The notes: generated from the letters alone by a model not told the origin. Positions 7,465 through 15,626 are shown, counted from the first letter of the stretch. The stretch: DNA of 31,549 nt from an uncultured Eubacterium sp. (GCA_910579075.1 CAJTSV010000036.1:1-31549), one strand, 5' to 3'. A program made the numbers and translations.

Positions 7465-7806
7465 TCACAGATTTTTATAATTCTTCCTATATCTGAAAGG
7501 CGGAACACCCACTATATTTTTAAATAGCCTTCCCATGTATTTATCATCATACTTAAATTTATTTGCAATCTCTTTAATACTTAAGTCAGAATAAAGAAGA
7601 AGCATTCTCACACAGTCAATTTTATAATGGTTGCAATAGTCCACAAAAGAAATACCAACATCCCTTTTAAAACTGTGGCTTAAGTAAGTATGATTCATAC
7701 CCATAAACACAGCAATCTCTGACAATACATGCTTTTCAAACCCTATTCCTTGCATAAATTTCCGGTAATACGCTGCAGGGCAGACACCATATCTATGCGA
7801 AACCAC
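7465..7806 (-). pseudogene. AraC-family DNA-binding domain, truncated regulator
   Basis: A 113-codon frame holding a complete AraC-type double helix-turn-helix: first helix pair VLSEIAVFMGMNHTYLSHSF, second DLSIKEIANKFKYDDKYMGR, and the terminal VGVPPFRYRKNYKNL. Normal AraC regulators are 250-300 residues with a ligand-sensing N-terminal domain, which is absent here. The piece before the domain, HRYGVCPAAYYRKFM, itself resembles the end of another AraC domain, suggesting joined fragments. The only start is GTG without a good ribosome site. UreR, the urea-responsive urease activator of Proteus, belongs to this family, so this may be the relic of a urease regulator. It ends just before the ureA hairpin. 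Confidence 0.65.
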
Positions 7807-7828
7807 ATTTGGGTAACATCCTTTTTAT

Positions 7829-7966
7829 TTAGTAATGATGTATGAAATCCTCTGTCAAGTCATTGATGTATGAGCCATGATTCGTAATACATTCCGGTAA
7901 TTCTGCTTCATCATCAGTATGATTATTGACAATTGCAATCCCGGACATAGTGTTGTTTTTTCTCAT
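7829..7966 (-). CDS. Small ORF, 45 residues, unknown, in decayed region
   Basis: A minus-strand frame starts with ATG at 7966 and reads MRKNNTMSGIAIVNNHTDDE, then AELPECITNHG, ending DFIHHY before TAA. Its ATG overlaps the TGA of the deleted ureI copy (ATGA), the arrangement of translationally coupled genes, so it may be the start of what was once the next gene of that older operon. I do not recognise the sequence; it is acidic and not membrane-like. Expression is doubtful because the neighbours are broken. Confidence 0.3.
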   Translation of the reverse strand: MRKNNTMSGIAIVNNHTDDEAELPECITNHGSYINDLTEDFIHHY

Positions 7967-8156
7967 AATGCACCTTCCTGCCATAAACCAGTCAGCAAAA
8001 GTACGGCTGGTATCCATGCTGTAACGATATCCTCAAATATTTGTAAGGATGATGTAAATCCAAACAGCAGGCCTGTGCAACAGCATAGTAATTCCCCTGG
8101 ACCAAATTTAACATATTGGCAAACACTGAGGAACCACCTAACAAACCGAAAGCTCT
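7963..8156 (-). pseudogene. Second ureI copy, internally deleted and frameshifted
   Basis: Two pieces of an AmiS/UreI channel are visible on the minus strand. From about 8153, AFGLLGGSSVFANMLNLVQG and NYYAV match the intact UreI around its second and third membrane segments. The frame then changes and SLQIFEDIVTAWIPAVLLLL, followed by TGLW and five further residues before TGA at 7963-7965, matches the intact C-terminus (LQVFEGIVTAWIPGVLLLLG). The roughly 70 residues between, with the tryptophan-rich part, are missing, and the N-terminus is also gone. The sequence is close to but clearly different from the intact ureI at 4436-4942, so it is an old duplicate or the remnant of a related operon. 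Confidence 0.75.
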
Positions 8157-8281
8157 CCGTGTGTTATAAAAATATCTTCCGCTTATTTAAAATTTCTTCA
8201 AGAAAACAAATAAAGACACGATGGCCTAATAACCATTGCGCCTTTGCAATTCTTGTTCCTTTTTCTGTAATTATAGTAATT

Positions 8282-9991
8282 TTAAATTAAATTGTACCCC
8301 TTGTCAAGGACATTTTGCAACAGCCCCAGATTTTCAGAATTGTCATATATATGACAAATATCACAAACACCAACTACTTCATGTACTAATGCCAGTGCTT
8401 TGTCAAAACGGCTAATAATTTTATCATCTGGAACATCATGTCCGCCAACCTCTACCCGTGCCCTGACACGAAAAATGTTTATCATTGGATCTGCAGTAAG
8501 GATATAATAACATCGGATAAAATACCCTTTTTCCTTTGCCCTTTTTAACAGATTCAAATTTCTATCTGTAGAAAGAACTGTTTCAAAACAAAAATCTTCC
8601 ATATTCTTCAAATGTTCTTCTCTTTGTTTTTCAGCCAATTTTGCAGCTTCAAAATCTGAACATTTCAATATTTTCTTAATTTCATCTGCATTAATATAAT
8701 TCATTGAAGGCTTCAATAATGACGTAAATGTACTTTTACCTGAACCATTCGGACCGGCTGGTTTTTCTTTTGCACAAAATCCATTTTTCCCATCCCACTT
8801 TAAATCCAATACTTCAAACAAATCTTTACATGGAAACATAAATTTTCCCGCAATACTGGACGGACAAAATTCAGAATCTTTCTCATTATTATAGTCGTTA
8901 ACCGTGGGAATAATATGACATGGAGCTGGCGAATTTCCTCTAAAACTTTGTTCTTCCTGCATTTCCCTCAAATACTGTGTTATATATTCACTCCACGGAT
9001 ATTCACCAATACTTACCTCATACAAATGATTTGTTCCTTCCGGCATCCATCTTCCTTCAAAATCCTTTCCCTTTAACCAATCCAAAAAATTTTGTTTATA
9101 CTTTTTTCCAAAGAAATATGACCGTATCTGCACCCATACTTCTCTATACTTGGGGGAATTTTTTTCTCTATCATGAAAATATCCTTGTAAAATCATATAT
9201 TTATCACTATTGTACTTTTGCAAAAACAAGCTTTCAAAATATTGTGTGACATCTTTTTTATGAAACCATTTTTCATCAGAAAAATCACGATACCTGGAAA
9301 ATGGATAATAAATCTGTTTCGCTCTAAATGCATCTTTTTCTGCTTCATATGGCAATGCTGTCAAATCAATTTCACGAAAAGATGTCCCTTGTTCTCCGAT
9401 CAGCGTATAATTACCCTCAGCATATGAATACCTTGGCTTATACTCATAATTATCGTAGAGCCTTCCCATACATCGATATAAAAATATTTTCTGATACTTT
9501 TTCCCGATTCTTTCAACCGAAGAGTCTCTGCTGCGCAAAGAACCATATTTATAATCTATCATCTGATCATATTTTTCTAAATTATCGTCATATCCACTAT
9601 TGAGTATGTTTTGCATTATGATCCCGCCAATCTCCTTCTTTGAAAATCCATAATCTTCAACCTCGGACGGAATTGTGTATATTGCAAAGTCGCTCTCAAT
9701 GCAGTTAAAATATAACCTGCCATTTTCCTTTTTCCATTTTTGTAATGTTTCCTCCGATACTTTTGTCAGCTTCTCACTCTTATAAGGTGGTTGATAAGTA
9801 ATTAACATGCTATCAGGGAATTCCCTTCGATTCACAGAATACTCAATAATTTTATATAAATAATCCCGATTCAAAATCTCCTCATTCCGTTCTACGTCCC
9901 GTTCTAAATACTCTAAAAACTTTTTCCCTCCAATTTGAAAAAGTCCGTTGTGCCAAATTATCACTTGTATAAATCCAAAAACAGTCACCAT
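8282..9991 (-). CDS. Chimeric ORF: unknown domain fused to zeta-toxin-like kinase domain; probably a pseudogene
   Basis: An uninterrupted 569-codon frame. Residues from about 412 form a zeta-toxin/AAA-type P-loop kinase: Walker A AGPNGSGKST (412-421), NADEIKK, the FCFETVLST stretch near 468, and ARVEVGGHDVPDDKIISRFD near 511-530. Zeta toxins phosphorylate UDP-activated sugars or related substrates. The hydrophobic first strand that should precede Walker A is missing; the joint reads GFCAKEKPAGPNG. Residues 20-400 are a different, unrecognised domain with GRWMPEG and SIGEYPWSEYI. The apparent ATG at 9991 has no ribosome site; the good site upstream serves an ATG at 10019 in another frame, which encodes a metallo-beta-lactamase-like start. 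The ORF therefore looks like deletion-joined pieces of at least three genes. Base composition is AT-rich. Confidence 0.6.
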   Translation of the reverse strand: MVTVFGFIQVIIWHNGLFQIGGKKFLEYLERDVERNEEILNRDYLYKIIEYSVNRREFPDSMLITYQPPYKSEKLTKVSEETLQKWKKENGRLYFNCIESDFAIYTIPSEVEDYGFSKKEIGGIIMQNILNSGYDDNLEKYDQMIDYKYGSLRSRDSSVERIGKKYQKIFLYRCMGRLYDNYEYKPRYSYAEGNYTLIGEQGTSFREIDLTALPYEAEKDAFRAKQIYYPFSRYRDFSDEKWFHKKDVTQYFESLFLQKYNSDKYMILQGYFHDREKNSPKYREVWVQIRSYFFGKKYKQNFLDWLKGKDFEGRWMPEGTNHLYEVSIGEYPWSEYITQYLREMQEEQSFRGNSPAPCHIIPTVNDYNNEKDSEFCPSSIAGKFMFPCKDLFEVLDLKWDGKNGFCAKEKPAGPNGSGKSTFTSLLKPSMNYINADEIKKILKCSDFEAAKLAEKQREEHLKNMEDFCFETVLSTDRNLNLLKRAKEKGYFIRCYYILTADPMINIFRVRARVEVGGHDVPDDKIISRFDKALALVHEVVGVCDICHIYDNSENLGLLQNVLDKGYNLI

Positions 9992-10019
9992 ATTGAGCAG
10001 GCATCATTTTAATCTTCAT
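9882..10019 (-). pseudogene. N-terminal stub of a metallo-beta-lactamase-fold protein
   Basis: The ATG at 10019-10017 follows AGGAG by eight bases and opens MKIKMMPAQYGDCFWIYTSD, very like the first strands of ComEC/MBL-type hydrolases (K-I-x-M-L-P-A-x-x-G-D-C-F). After about 22 residues homology stops and the frame runs into the neighbouring ORF's DNA, ending at TGA 9882-9884 (45 codons). No HxHxDH metal motif is present. It lies 22 bases after the Fic-like gene, so the two were probably once co-transcribed. The stub is best explained by a deletion that joined its start to the following gene. Confidence 0.6.
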
Positions 10020-10041
10020 TCTACAGTCTCCTAATCACTCA

Positions 10042-10890
10042 TTAAACTCTCCTAATACTTTCCGCCAATGAAATACATTTATACACCCTGTATCTCTGCT
10101 TATTATCTACCTGCTTTACAATTTTTAGTTTAATAAAGATATTTACCATTTTTACCGCAGTACTATGTGTAATATCACAGTGATTCATTACATCTTCTAT
10201 TCGAAAAAACGGCATCTGCTTCATGAACTCTAATTCCATTATCATTCTGTTTCTCATATTAGGAGAAATATTTTTTACTCTGTTTACTGCATTTATACTT
10301 GTTGCCATATCCTTATGTTGTTCCTCAATAAATCTACATATTGCTTCCAACGCCTTATCCATTATGTTTAAATAAAAAGTCAGCCACGGACTTATATTGC
10401 ACGACCATCTTACCTCTGCCATACGATCCTCACATTCATTTATGTTATTCTGGATTAGCTTTGCAAACGGAAGTGAAACTTCTGGCAATACTTTTAATTT
10501 TTGCATGTACTTTTCCACCGCATAAGATGAATACATAATATTATCTTGTTCATATGGAGCTAATGTCAATAACTGATACAAAAGCAATCCACTAAATAAA
10601 ATTGGATTCAACACATCATTCTGCTTTTTAAAATACTTTTCATATTTCAACGTCACATCAAGCAAATCATCTATACTTTCTCCAATTCTTTCAGGTGAAA
10701 CAGGATTAAATTCTTCCCTTAATGCTGAAATAACATTTCTTAAAAAAATAAACTTATTTCTATGCTGAAACCTTAACACGTTTATATCTGAATATAGTGC
10801 TATTTGTTCCTTTTTAGATTGTATAACTGATTCATCCCTATAAATTCCGGCAAGTGGCTTTTCCTTTTGTTCGCTATTATTTTCAGACAT
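10042..10890 (-). CDS. Fic-fold protein with destroyed catalytic motif and C-terminal winged helix
   Basis: A 282-residue protein. Residues about 64-180 follow the Fic domain layout: NPVSPERIGESIDDLLD, LNPILFSGLLLYQLLTLAPY, LPEVSLPFAKLIQNNINECE and SPWLTFYLNIMDKA. Fic enzymes transfer AMP or other groups using HPFxxGNGR. Here the matching stretch (residues 110-121) reads LAPYEQDNIMYS, so the catalytic His, the glycines and the Arg are all replaced. Residues about 215-275 look like a winged helix (FFRIEDVMNHCDITHSTAVK), usual after Fic domains. The N-terminus is short and no S/TxxxE[G/N] inhibitory helix is seen. The ATG sits right at the end of the tuf terminator with only a distant AAGGGG, so expression is unclear. 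The Fic assignment rests on pattern matching by eye. Confidence 0.6.
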   Translation of the reverse strand: MSENNSEQKEKPLAGIYRDESVIQSKKEQIALYSDINVLRFQHRNKFIFLRNVISALREEFNPVSPERIGESIDDLLDVTLKYEKYFKKQNDVLNPILFSGLLLYQLLTLAPYEQDNIMYSSYAVEKYMQKLKVLPEVSLPFAKLIQNNINECEDRMAEVRWSCNISPWLTFYLNIMDKALEAICRFIEEQHKDMATSINAVNRVKNISPNMRNRMIMELEFMKQMPFFRIEDVMNHCDITHSTAVKMVNIFIKLKIVKQVDNKQRYRVYKCISLAESIRRV

Positions 10891-10892
10891 TA

Positions 10893-10929
10893 AGAAACCG
10901 CAACCCCTTGTTTCCCAAAGGATTGCGGT
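10893..10929 (-). terminator. Intrinsic terminator of tuf
   Basis: On the minus strand ACCGCAATCC (10929-10920) pairs with GGGTTGCGGT (10906-10897), ten pairs with one wobble, then TTCTT. It lies 32 bases after the tuf stop codon. The Fic-like gene's ATG begins three bases beyond it. Confidence 0.8.
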
Positions 10930-10961
10930 ACTTATTTTATGATTCAGCTCTAATCTAAAGA

Positions 10962-12149
10962 TTACTCTACGATTGTAGCAACCCTGCCAGACCCAACAGT
11001 TCTGCCACCCTCACGAATAGCGAATGTAAGACCCTGCTCCATAGCTACAGAATGAATCAGTTCAATTGTCATTTCGATGTTATCGCCAGGCATGCACATT
11101 TCTGTACCGCTTGGTAAAGCGCAGACACCTGTTACGTCGGTTGTTCTGAAATAGAACTGCGGACGATAGTTGTTGAAGAACGGAGTATGACGGCCGCCTT
11201 CATCTTTTGTCAGAACGTAAACCTGAGCTGTAAATTTGCGGTGGCATGTTACAGAACCCGGTTTAGCCAGAACCTGGCCTCTTTCAATCTGGTCACGGTT
11301 TACACCACGAAGCAGTGCGCCGATGTTATCACCAGCCATAGCTTCATCCAGCTGTTTACGGAACATTTCGATACCAGTTACAACTGTCTTCTGTGTATCT
11401 TCCTTGATACCAAGGATTTCCAGTTCGTCATTCAGGTGCAGTGTACCTCTTTCAACCCTGCCGGTAGCAACCGTACCACGGCCTGTAATTGTGAATACGT
11501 CTTCGACCGGCATTAAGAACGGCTTGTCAGTATCACGCTGCGGATTCGGAATATAGCTGTCTACCGTGTCCATTAATTCCATAATCTTATCGCCCCATTC
11601 GCCCTTCGGATCTTCCAGAGCCTTTAAAGCGGAGCCTTTGATAATCGGGCAGCCTTCGAATTCATATTCTTCCAGCTGTTCTGTGATTTCCATTTCTACT
11701 AACTCTAATAATTCTTCATCGTCTACCATGTCACATTTGTTCATGAATACAACGATGTAAGGAACGCCTACCTGACGGGATAATAAAATATGCTCTTTTG
11801 TCTGAGCCATAACACCGTCTGTAGCAGCTACTACAAGGATAGCGCCATCCATCTGAGCTGCACCGGTTATCATGTTCTTTACATAGTCAGCATGTCCAGG
11901 ACAGTCAACGTGTGCATAATGCCTGTTTGCTGTTTCATACTCAACGTGAGCTGTAGAGATTGTGATACCTCTTTCTCTTTCTTCTGGAGCTTTATCGATA
12001 TTAGCAAAATCTACAGCTGCATTACCAGCTACTCTTTCAGAAAGTACCTTTGTGATAGCTGCTGTTAAAGTTGTTTTGCCATGGTCTACGTGACCGATGG
12101 TACCGATATTACAATGTGGTTTTGTTCTTTCAAATTTAGCCTTAGCCAT
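10962..12149 (-). CDS. tuf: Translation elongation factor Tu
   Basis: A 395-residue EF-Tu, the GTPase that brings aminoacyl-tRNA to the ribosome. GHVDHGKT at residues 19-26, RGITI, DCPGHADYVKNMITGAAQMD and NKCDMVDDEELLELVEME are the GTPase motifs; the C-terminal RTVGSGRVATIVE is standard. AAGGAGG precedes the ATG. It follows fusA by 130 bases but has its own consensus promoter, so it can be made independently of the str operon. Full length and intact. Confidence 0.98.
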   Translation of the reverse strand: MAKAKFERTKPHCNIGTIGHVDHGKTTLTAAITKVLSERVAGNAAVDFANIDKAPEERERGITISTAHVEYETANRHYAHVDCPGHADYVKNMITGAAQMDGAILVVAATDGVMAQTKEHILLSRQVGVPYIVVFMNKCDMVDDEELLELVEMEITEQLEEYEFEGCPIIKGSALKALEDPKGEWGDKIMELMDTVDSYIPNPQRDTDKPFLMPVEDVFTITGRGTVATGRVERGTLHLNDELEILGIKEDTQKTVVTGIEMFRKQLDEAMAGDNIGALLRGVNRDQIERGQVLAKPGSVTCHRKFTAQVYVLTKDEGGRHTPFFNNYRPQFYFRTTDVTGVCALPSGTEMCMPGDNIEMTIELIHSVAMEQGLTFAIREGGRTVGSGRVATIVE

Positions 12150-12209
12150 GTTGAAACGTCCTCCTTAAAAATTTGATACCTGATTGGTTTTTATGATTCA
12201 CTATCTCGT

Positions 12210-12238
12210 ATTATATTCGAAATTTCCTTATTTTTCAA
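12210..12238 (-). promoter_or_regulatory. Sigma-A promoter of tuf
   Basis: On the minus strand TTGAAA (12238-12233), a 17-base spacer and TATAAT (12215-12210), about 60 bases before the tuf start codon. A near-consensus match. Confidence 0.85.
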
Positions 12239-12279
12239 GTAATTCCTGATATTTCATGCCGAAATTTATACACCGATTC

Positions 12280-14397
12280 CTATTTTGCCTGGGCAGTAAT
12301 AATTTTTTCCTGAACGGACTTCGGAACCTGTTCATATTTTTCAAAGAACATGGAATAGTTTCCGCGTCCCTGTGTCCTGGAACGTAAATCTGTGGAATAA
12401 CCGAACATTTCAGCCAGCGGTACAAATGCACGTACAATCTTGCCGCCGCCAAGGTCATCCATGCCTTCAATGCGTCCGCGCCTGGAGTTCAGGTCACCGA
12501 TAACATCTCCCATGTATTCTTCCGGCATGGTTACTTCCACCTTCATAATCGGCTCTAAAATAGCCGGGCCTGCTTTTGCCATTGCTTCCTTGAAGCACAT
12601 GGAACCTGCGATATGGAATGCCATTTCGGATGAATCGACTTCATGGTAAGAACCATCGTATACAGTAGCCTTGATACCCAGTACCGGGAATCCTGCAAGA
12701 ACACCTGCCTTGGAAGCTTCTTCGATACCTTCACCGACTGCCGGGATATATTCCTTCGGAATCGCACCGCCGACAACCGCGGATTCAAACTTGAATAATT
12801 CTTCGCCGTTTGCGTCCATCGGCTCGAACTTAACTTTACAGTGTCCATACTGTCCGCGTCCGCCGGACTGTTTAGCATATTTGTATTCCTGATCAACCGG
12901 CTTTGTAAAGGTCTCCTTGTAAGCAACCTGAGGAGCGCCTACATTTGCCTCTACCTTGAACTCGCGCAGCAGGCGGTCTACGATAATTTCCAGATGCAGC
13001 TCGCCCATGCCGGCAATGATGGTCTGGCCTGTTTCTGCGTTTGTATGCGCACGGAAGGTCGGATCTTCTTCTGCCAGCTTTGCAAGCGCTTCACCCATCT
13101 TGCCCTGGCCTGCTTTTGTCTTAGGCTCAATTGCAAGCTCAATAACTGGTTCAGGGAATTCCATAGACTCCAGAATTACCGGATGCTGGTCATCACAAAT
13201 CGTATCACCTGTTGTTGTAAGCTTAAATCCAACAGCTGCTGCAATATCCCCGGAATAAACTCTTTCCAGTTCAGCCCTCTTATTTGCATGCATCTGCAGA
13301 AGACGGCCGACACGTTCTTTTTTATCTTTTGTCGCATTCAGCACGTAGGAACCGGATTTCAGCACACCGGAGTACACACGGATAAATGCCAGCTTTCCTA
13401 CGAACGGATCCGTCATGATTTTGAACGCCAGTGCAGAGAACGGTTCGTCATCGGATGAATGCCGTTCTACTTCATTGCCATCTAAATCAACGCCCTTGAT
13501 TGCTTCTACATCTGTCGGTGCAGGCATAAATTCCAGCACTGCATCCAGCAGCTTCTGAACACCCTTGTTGCGGTAAGCAGAACCGCAGCATACAGGAATT
13601 GCGGCACACTCGCAAGTAGCCTTGCGCAGAACCTTCTTTAAATCTTCTATGGACGGTTCCTCGCCTTCCAGATACTGCATCATTAAATCATCATCTAATT
13701 CGCAGATTTTTTCAATCAGCTCTGTATGATATAATTCTGCGTCGTCTTTCATGTCATCCGGAATTGCGGTAACAGAAATATCGTCGCCCTTATCGTCGTT
13801 GTAAATATATGCTTCCATCTCGAACAGGTCGATAATTCCCTTGAACTCATCTTCCTTGCCGATTGGAATCTGTAAAATAATTGCGTTTTTGCCAAGCCTT
13901 GTACGAATCTGGTCGACAGCACCGTAGAAATTCGCACCCAGAATGTCCATTTTATTAATGAAAGCCATTCTCGGTACATTGTAGGTATCTGCCTGGCGCC
14001 ATACATTTTCTGACTGCGGCTCAACACCACCCTTTGCACAGAAGACGCCGACAGCGCCGTCCAGTACACGGAGCGAACGCTCAACTTCAACTGTGAAATC
14101 AACGTGTCCCGGTGTATCAATAATATTGATACGGTGCTCTAATGCACCTGGCTTTACTTTTGTGTGGTCTTCCAAAGTCCAGTGACAGGTTGTAGCGGCT
14201 GAAGTAATCGTGATGCCCCTTTCCTGCTCCTGCTCCATCCAGTCCATCGTAGCAGTGCCTTCGTGAGTATCACCAATCTTATAGTTAATACCGGTATAGT
14301 ACAAAATACGCTCCGTCAGCGTAGTCTTGCCAGCATCGATATGAGCCATGATACCAATATTTCTGGTTCTCTCTAATGGATATTCTCTCCCAGCCAA
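12280..14397 (-). CDS. fusA: Translation elongation factor G
   Basis: A 705-residue EF-G, the translocase GTPase. AHIDAGKTTLTERILYYTG gives the P-loop, RGITITSAATT the switch I region, DTPGHVDFTVEVERSLRVLD the G3 motif and NKMD the G4 motif; domain IV contains GGRGQYGHCKVKFEP. The start codon is TTG at 14397-14395, with AGGAGG eight bases upstream; the alternative of a downstream ATG would remove the conserved N-terminus. It lies 33 bases after rpsG in the str operon. Confidence 0.98.
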   Translation of the reverse strand: MAGREYPLERTRNIGIMAHIDAGKTTLTERILYYTGINYKIGDTHEGTATMDWMEQEQERGITITSAATTCHWTLEDHTKVKPGALEHRINIIDTPGHVDFTVEVERSLRVLDGAVGVFCAKGGVEPQSENVWRQADTYNVPRMAFINKMDILGANFYGAVDQIRTRLGKNAIILQIPIGKEDEFKGIIDLFEMEAYIYNDDKGDDISVTAIPDDMKDDAELYHTELIEKICELDDDLMMQYLEGEEPSIEDLKKVLRKATCECAAIPVCCGSAYRNKGVQKLLDAVLEFMPAPTDVEAIKGVDLDGNEVERHSSDDEPFSALAFKIMTDPFVGKLAFIRVYSGVLKSGSYVLNATKDKKERVGRLLQMHANKRAELERVYSGDIAAAVGFKLTTTGDTICDDQHPVILESMEFPEPVIELAIEPKTKAGQGKMGEALAKLAEEDPTFRAHTNAETGQTIIAGMGELHLEIIVDRLLREFKVEANVGAPQVAYKETFTKPVDQEYKYAKQSGGRGQYGHCKVKFEPMDANGEELFKFESAVVGGAIPKEYIPAVGEGIEEASKAGVLAGFPVLGIKATVYDGSYHEVDSSEMAFHIAGSMCFKEAMAKAGPAILEPIMKVEVTMPEEYMGDVIGDLNSRRGRIEGMDDLGGGKIVRAFVPLAEMFGYSTDLRSRTQGRGNYSMFFEKYEQVPKSVQEKIITAQAK

Positions 14398-14430
14398 GAT
14401 TTTTTCCTCCTAATTATAATGCAAAATGCA

Positions 14431-14901
14431 CTAGAATCTGTAGTGGGCAAATGCTTTGTTTGCTTCTGCCATCTTGTGCATATCTTCTTTACGCTTTACA
14501 GACGCGCCTGTATTATTGGCAGCATCCATAATTTCGTTCGCCAGTCTTTCTTCCATTGTTTTCTCAGACCTTTTGCGGGAAAACATGGTCATCCAGCGAA
14601 GCGCCAGTGCCTGGCGGCGGTCCGGCCTTACTTCAATCGGCACCTGATAGGTGGCACCGCCGATACGCCTTGCCTTTACCTCCAGAACCGGCATAATGTT
14701 ATTCATTGCATCTTCAAAAACCTCCAGGGCAGGCCTGTCTGTTTTTTCTGCAACCCGCTCAAATGCGTGGTATACAATTTTCTGCGCAATACCCTTCTTG
14801 CCATCCAGCATGATGTTATTAATCAGCTTCGTAACAACTGTATTGTTGTAAATCGGGTCCGCTAATACTTCTCTTTTCTGAGTATGTCCTTTACGTGGCA
14901 C
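14431..14901 (-). CDS. rpsG: 30S ribosomal protein S7
   Basis: A 156-residue S7, the 16S rRNA assembly initiator of the 30S head. The start is GTG at 14901 (PRKGHTQKREVLADPIYNNT follows), with AAGGAGG nine bases upstream; an ATG seven codons earlier overlaps the ribosome site and is unlikely. LINNIMLDGKKGIAQKIVY and GGATYQVPIEVRPDRRQALA are family signatures. It follows rpsL after an unusually long, structured gap of 247 bases. Confidence 0.97.
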   Translation of the reverse strand: MPRKGHTQKREVLADPIYNNTVVTKLINNIMLDGKKGIAQKIVYHAFERVAEKTDRPALEVFEDAMNNIMPVLEVKARRIGGATYQVPIEVRPDRRQALALRWMTMFSRKRSEKTMEERLANEIMDAANNTGASVKRKEDMHKMAEANKAFAHYRF

Positions 14902-15024
14902 GATACTTCCCTCCTTAATCATTTTCTGCTGCCAGGAATTTATCCGGGCAGGCTTCCTAATTCGATTAATTCAATGGTACTCACATGTTGTGTTCGTGCG
15001 GAAATATTTATATCAAAATAGGCC

Positions 15025-15053
15025 GCCGGGCTGCCGTTTCCGGCTGTCCCGGC
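15025..15053 (-). other. GC-rich nested hairpin in the rpsL-rpsG gap
   Basis: On the minus strand GCCGGG (15053-15048) pairs with CCCGGC (15030-15025), enclosing GCCG-GAAA-CGGC, a GNRA-capped stem. A second GC-rich stretch (GCGCCTGTGGCGC and GCGCGC, about 15083-15115) lies nearer rpsL. In Escherichia coli the rpsL-rpsG gap binds S7 for feedback control, so a translational operator is possible here; that role is inference. The rest of the 247-base gap holds no gene I can support. Confidence 0.45.
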
Positions 15054-15148
15054 ATCAAATAATTCCAACACTAACCTCTGCCTGCGCGCTGCTGCGCCAC
15101 AGGCGCGTCCTGATACATATAAGCAATTGCTCCGCCAGAAATAAAATC

Positions 15149-15571
15149 TTATTTCTTAGCTTCCTTCGGCCTCTTGGCACCGTATTTGGAACGGGCCTGG
15201 CGCCTGTTAGCAACACCTGCCGTATCAAGCGTACCTCTGATGATGTGGTATCTTGTACCAGGTAAATCCTTTACTCTGCCGCCACGGATAAGAACAACAC
15301 TATGCTCCTGTAAGTTATGGCCTTCACCCGGAATGTAGCTTGTTACTTCAATTCCGTTAGAAAGACGCACCCTGGCAATCTTTCGAAGCGCTGAGTTAGG
15401 TTTCTTAGGAGTTGCTGTCTTAACAGCAGTGCAGACACCGCGCTTCTGTGGAGAAGATGTATCGGTAGCTTTCTTCTGTAAAGAGTTCCATCCTTTCTGA
15501 AGGGCTGGTGCTGTAGACTTCTTTGCAGCTGTCTTTCTTCCTTTTCTTACTAACTGGTTAAATGTTGGCAT
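15149..15571 (-). CDS. rpsL: 30S ribosomal protein S12
   Basis: A 140-residue S12, part of the decoding centre. The start at 15571 (MPTFNQLVRKGRK) is fixed by AGGAGGTG about seven bases upstream; the longer open frame upstream has no homology. PQKRGVCTAVKTATPKKPNS, LRKIARVRLSNG, GEGHNLQEHSVVLIRGGRVK and DLPGTRYHIIRG are conserved. The lysines at the two positions that mutate to streptomycin resistance are wild type (PKKPNS and RVKDLPG). Compared with Escherichia coli there is a Gram-positive-type insert around KGWNSLQKKATDTSS. First gene of the str operon. Confidence 0.97.
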   Translation of the reverse strand: MPTFNQLVRKGRKTAAKKSTAPALQKGWNSLQKKATDTSSPQKRGVCTAVKTATPKKPNSALRKIARVRLSNGIEVTSYIPGEGHNLQEHSVVLIRGGRVKDLPGTRYHIIRGTLDTAGVANRRQARSKYGAKRPKEAKK

Positions 15572-15626
15572 TATTTTCACCTCCTGCATTTTATAGGATG
15601 TGTGCAATATTATCACACGCTAGAAT

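Noticed and set aside
7389..7508. 40-codon upstream extension of ureA.
   Set aside because: It translates the terminator hairpin and the ribosome site; the 100-residue form matches the family exactly.
8164..8275. Minus-strand frame reading TEKGTRIAKAQWLLGH...EEILNKRKIFL after the zeta-like ORF, faintly integrase- or transposase-like.
   Set aside because: Only about 35 codons, no start, no ribosome site and no catalytic motif; not enough to call a mobile-element fragment.
12841..13458. 205-codon plus-strand ORF opposite fusA, and similar long antisense frames opposite rpoB.
   Set aside because: Antisense to strongly conserved coding sequence, no promoter or ribosome site.
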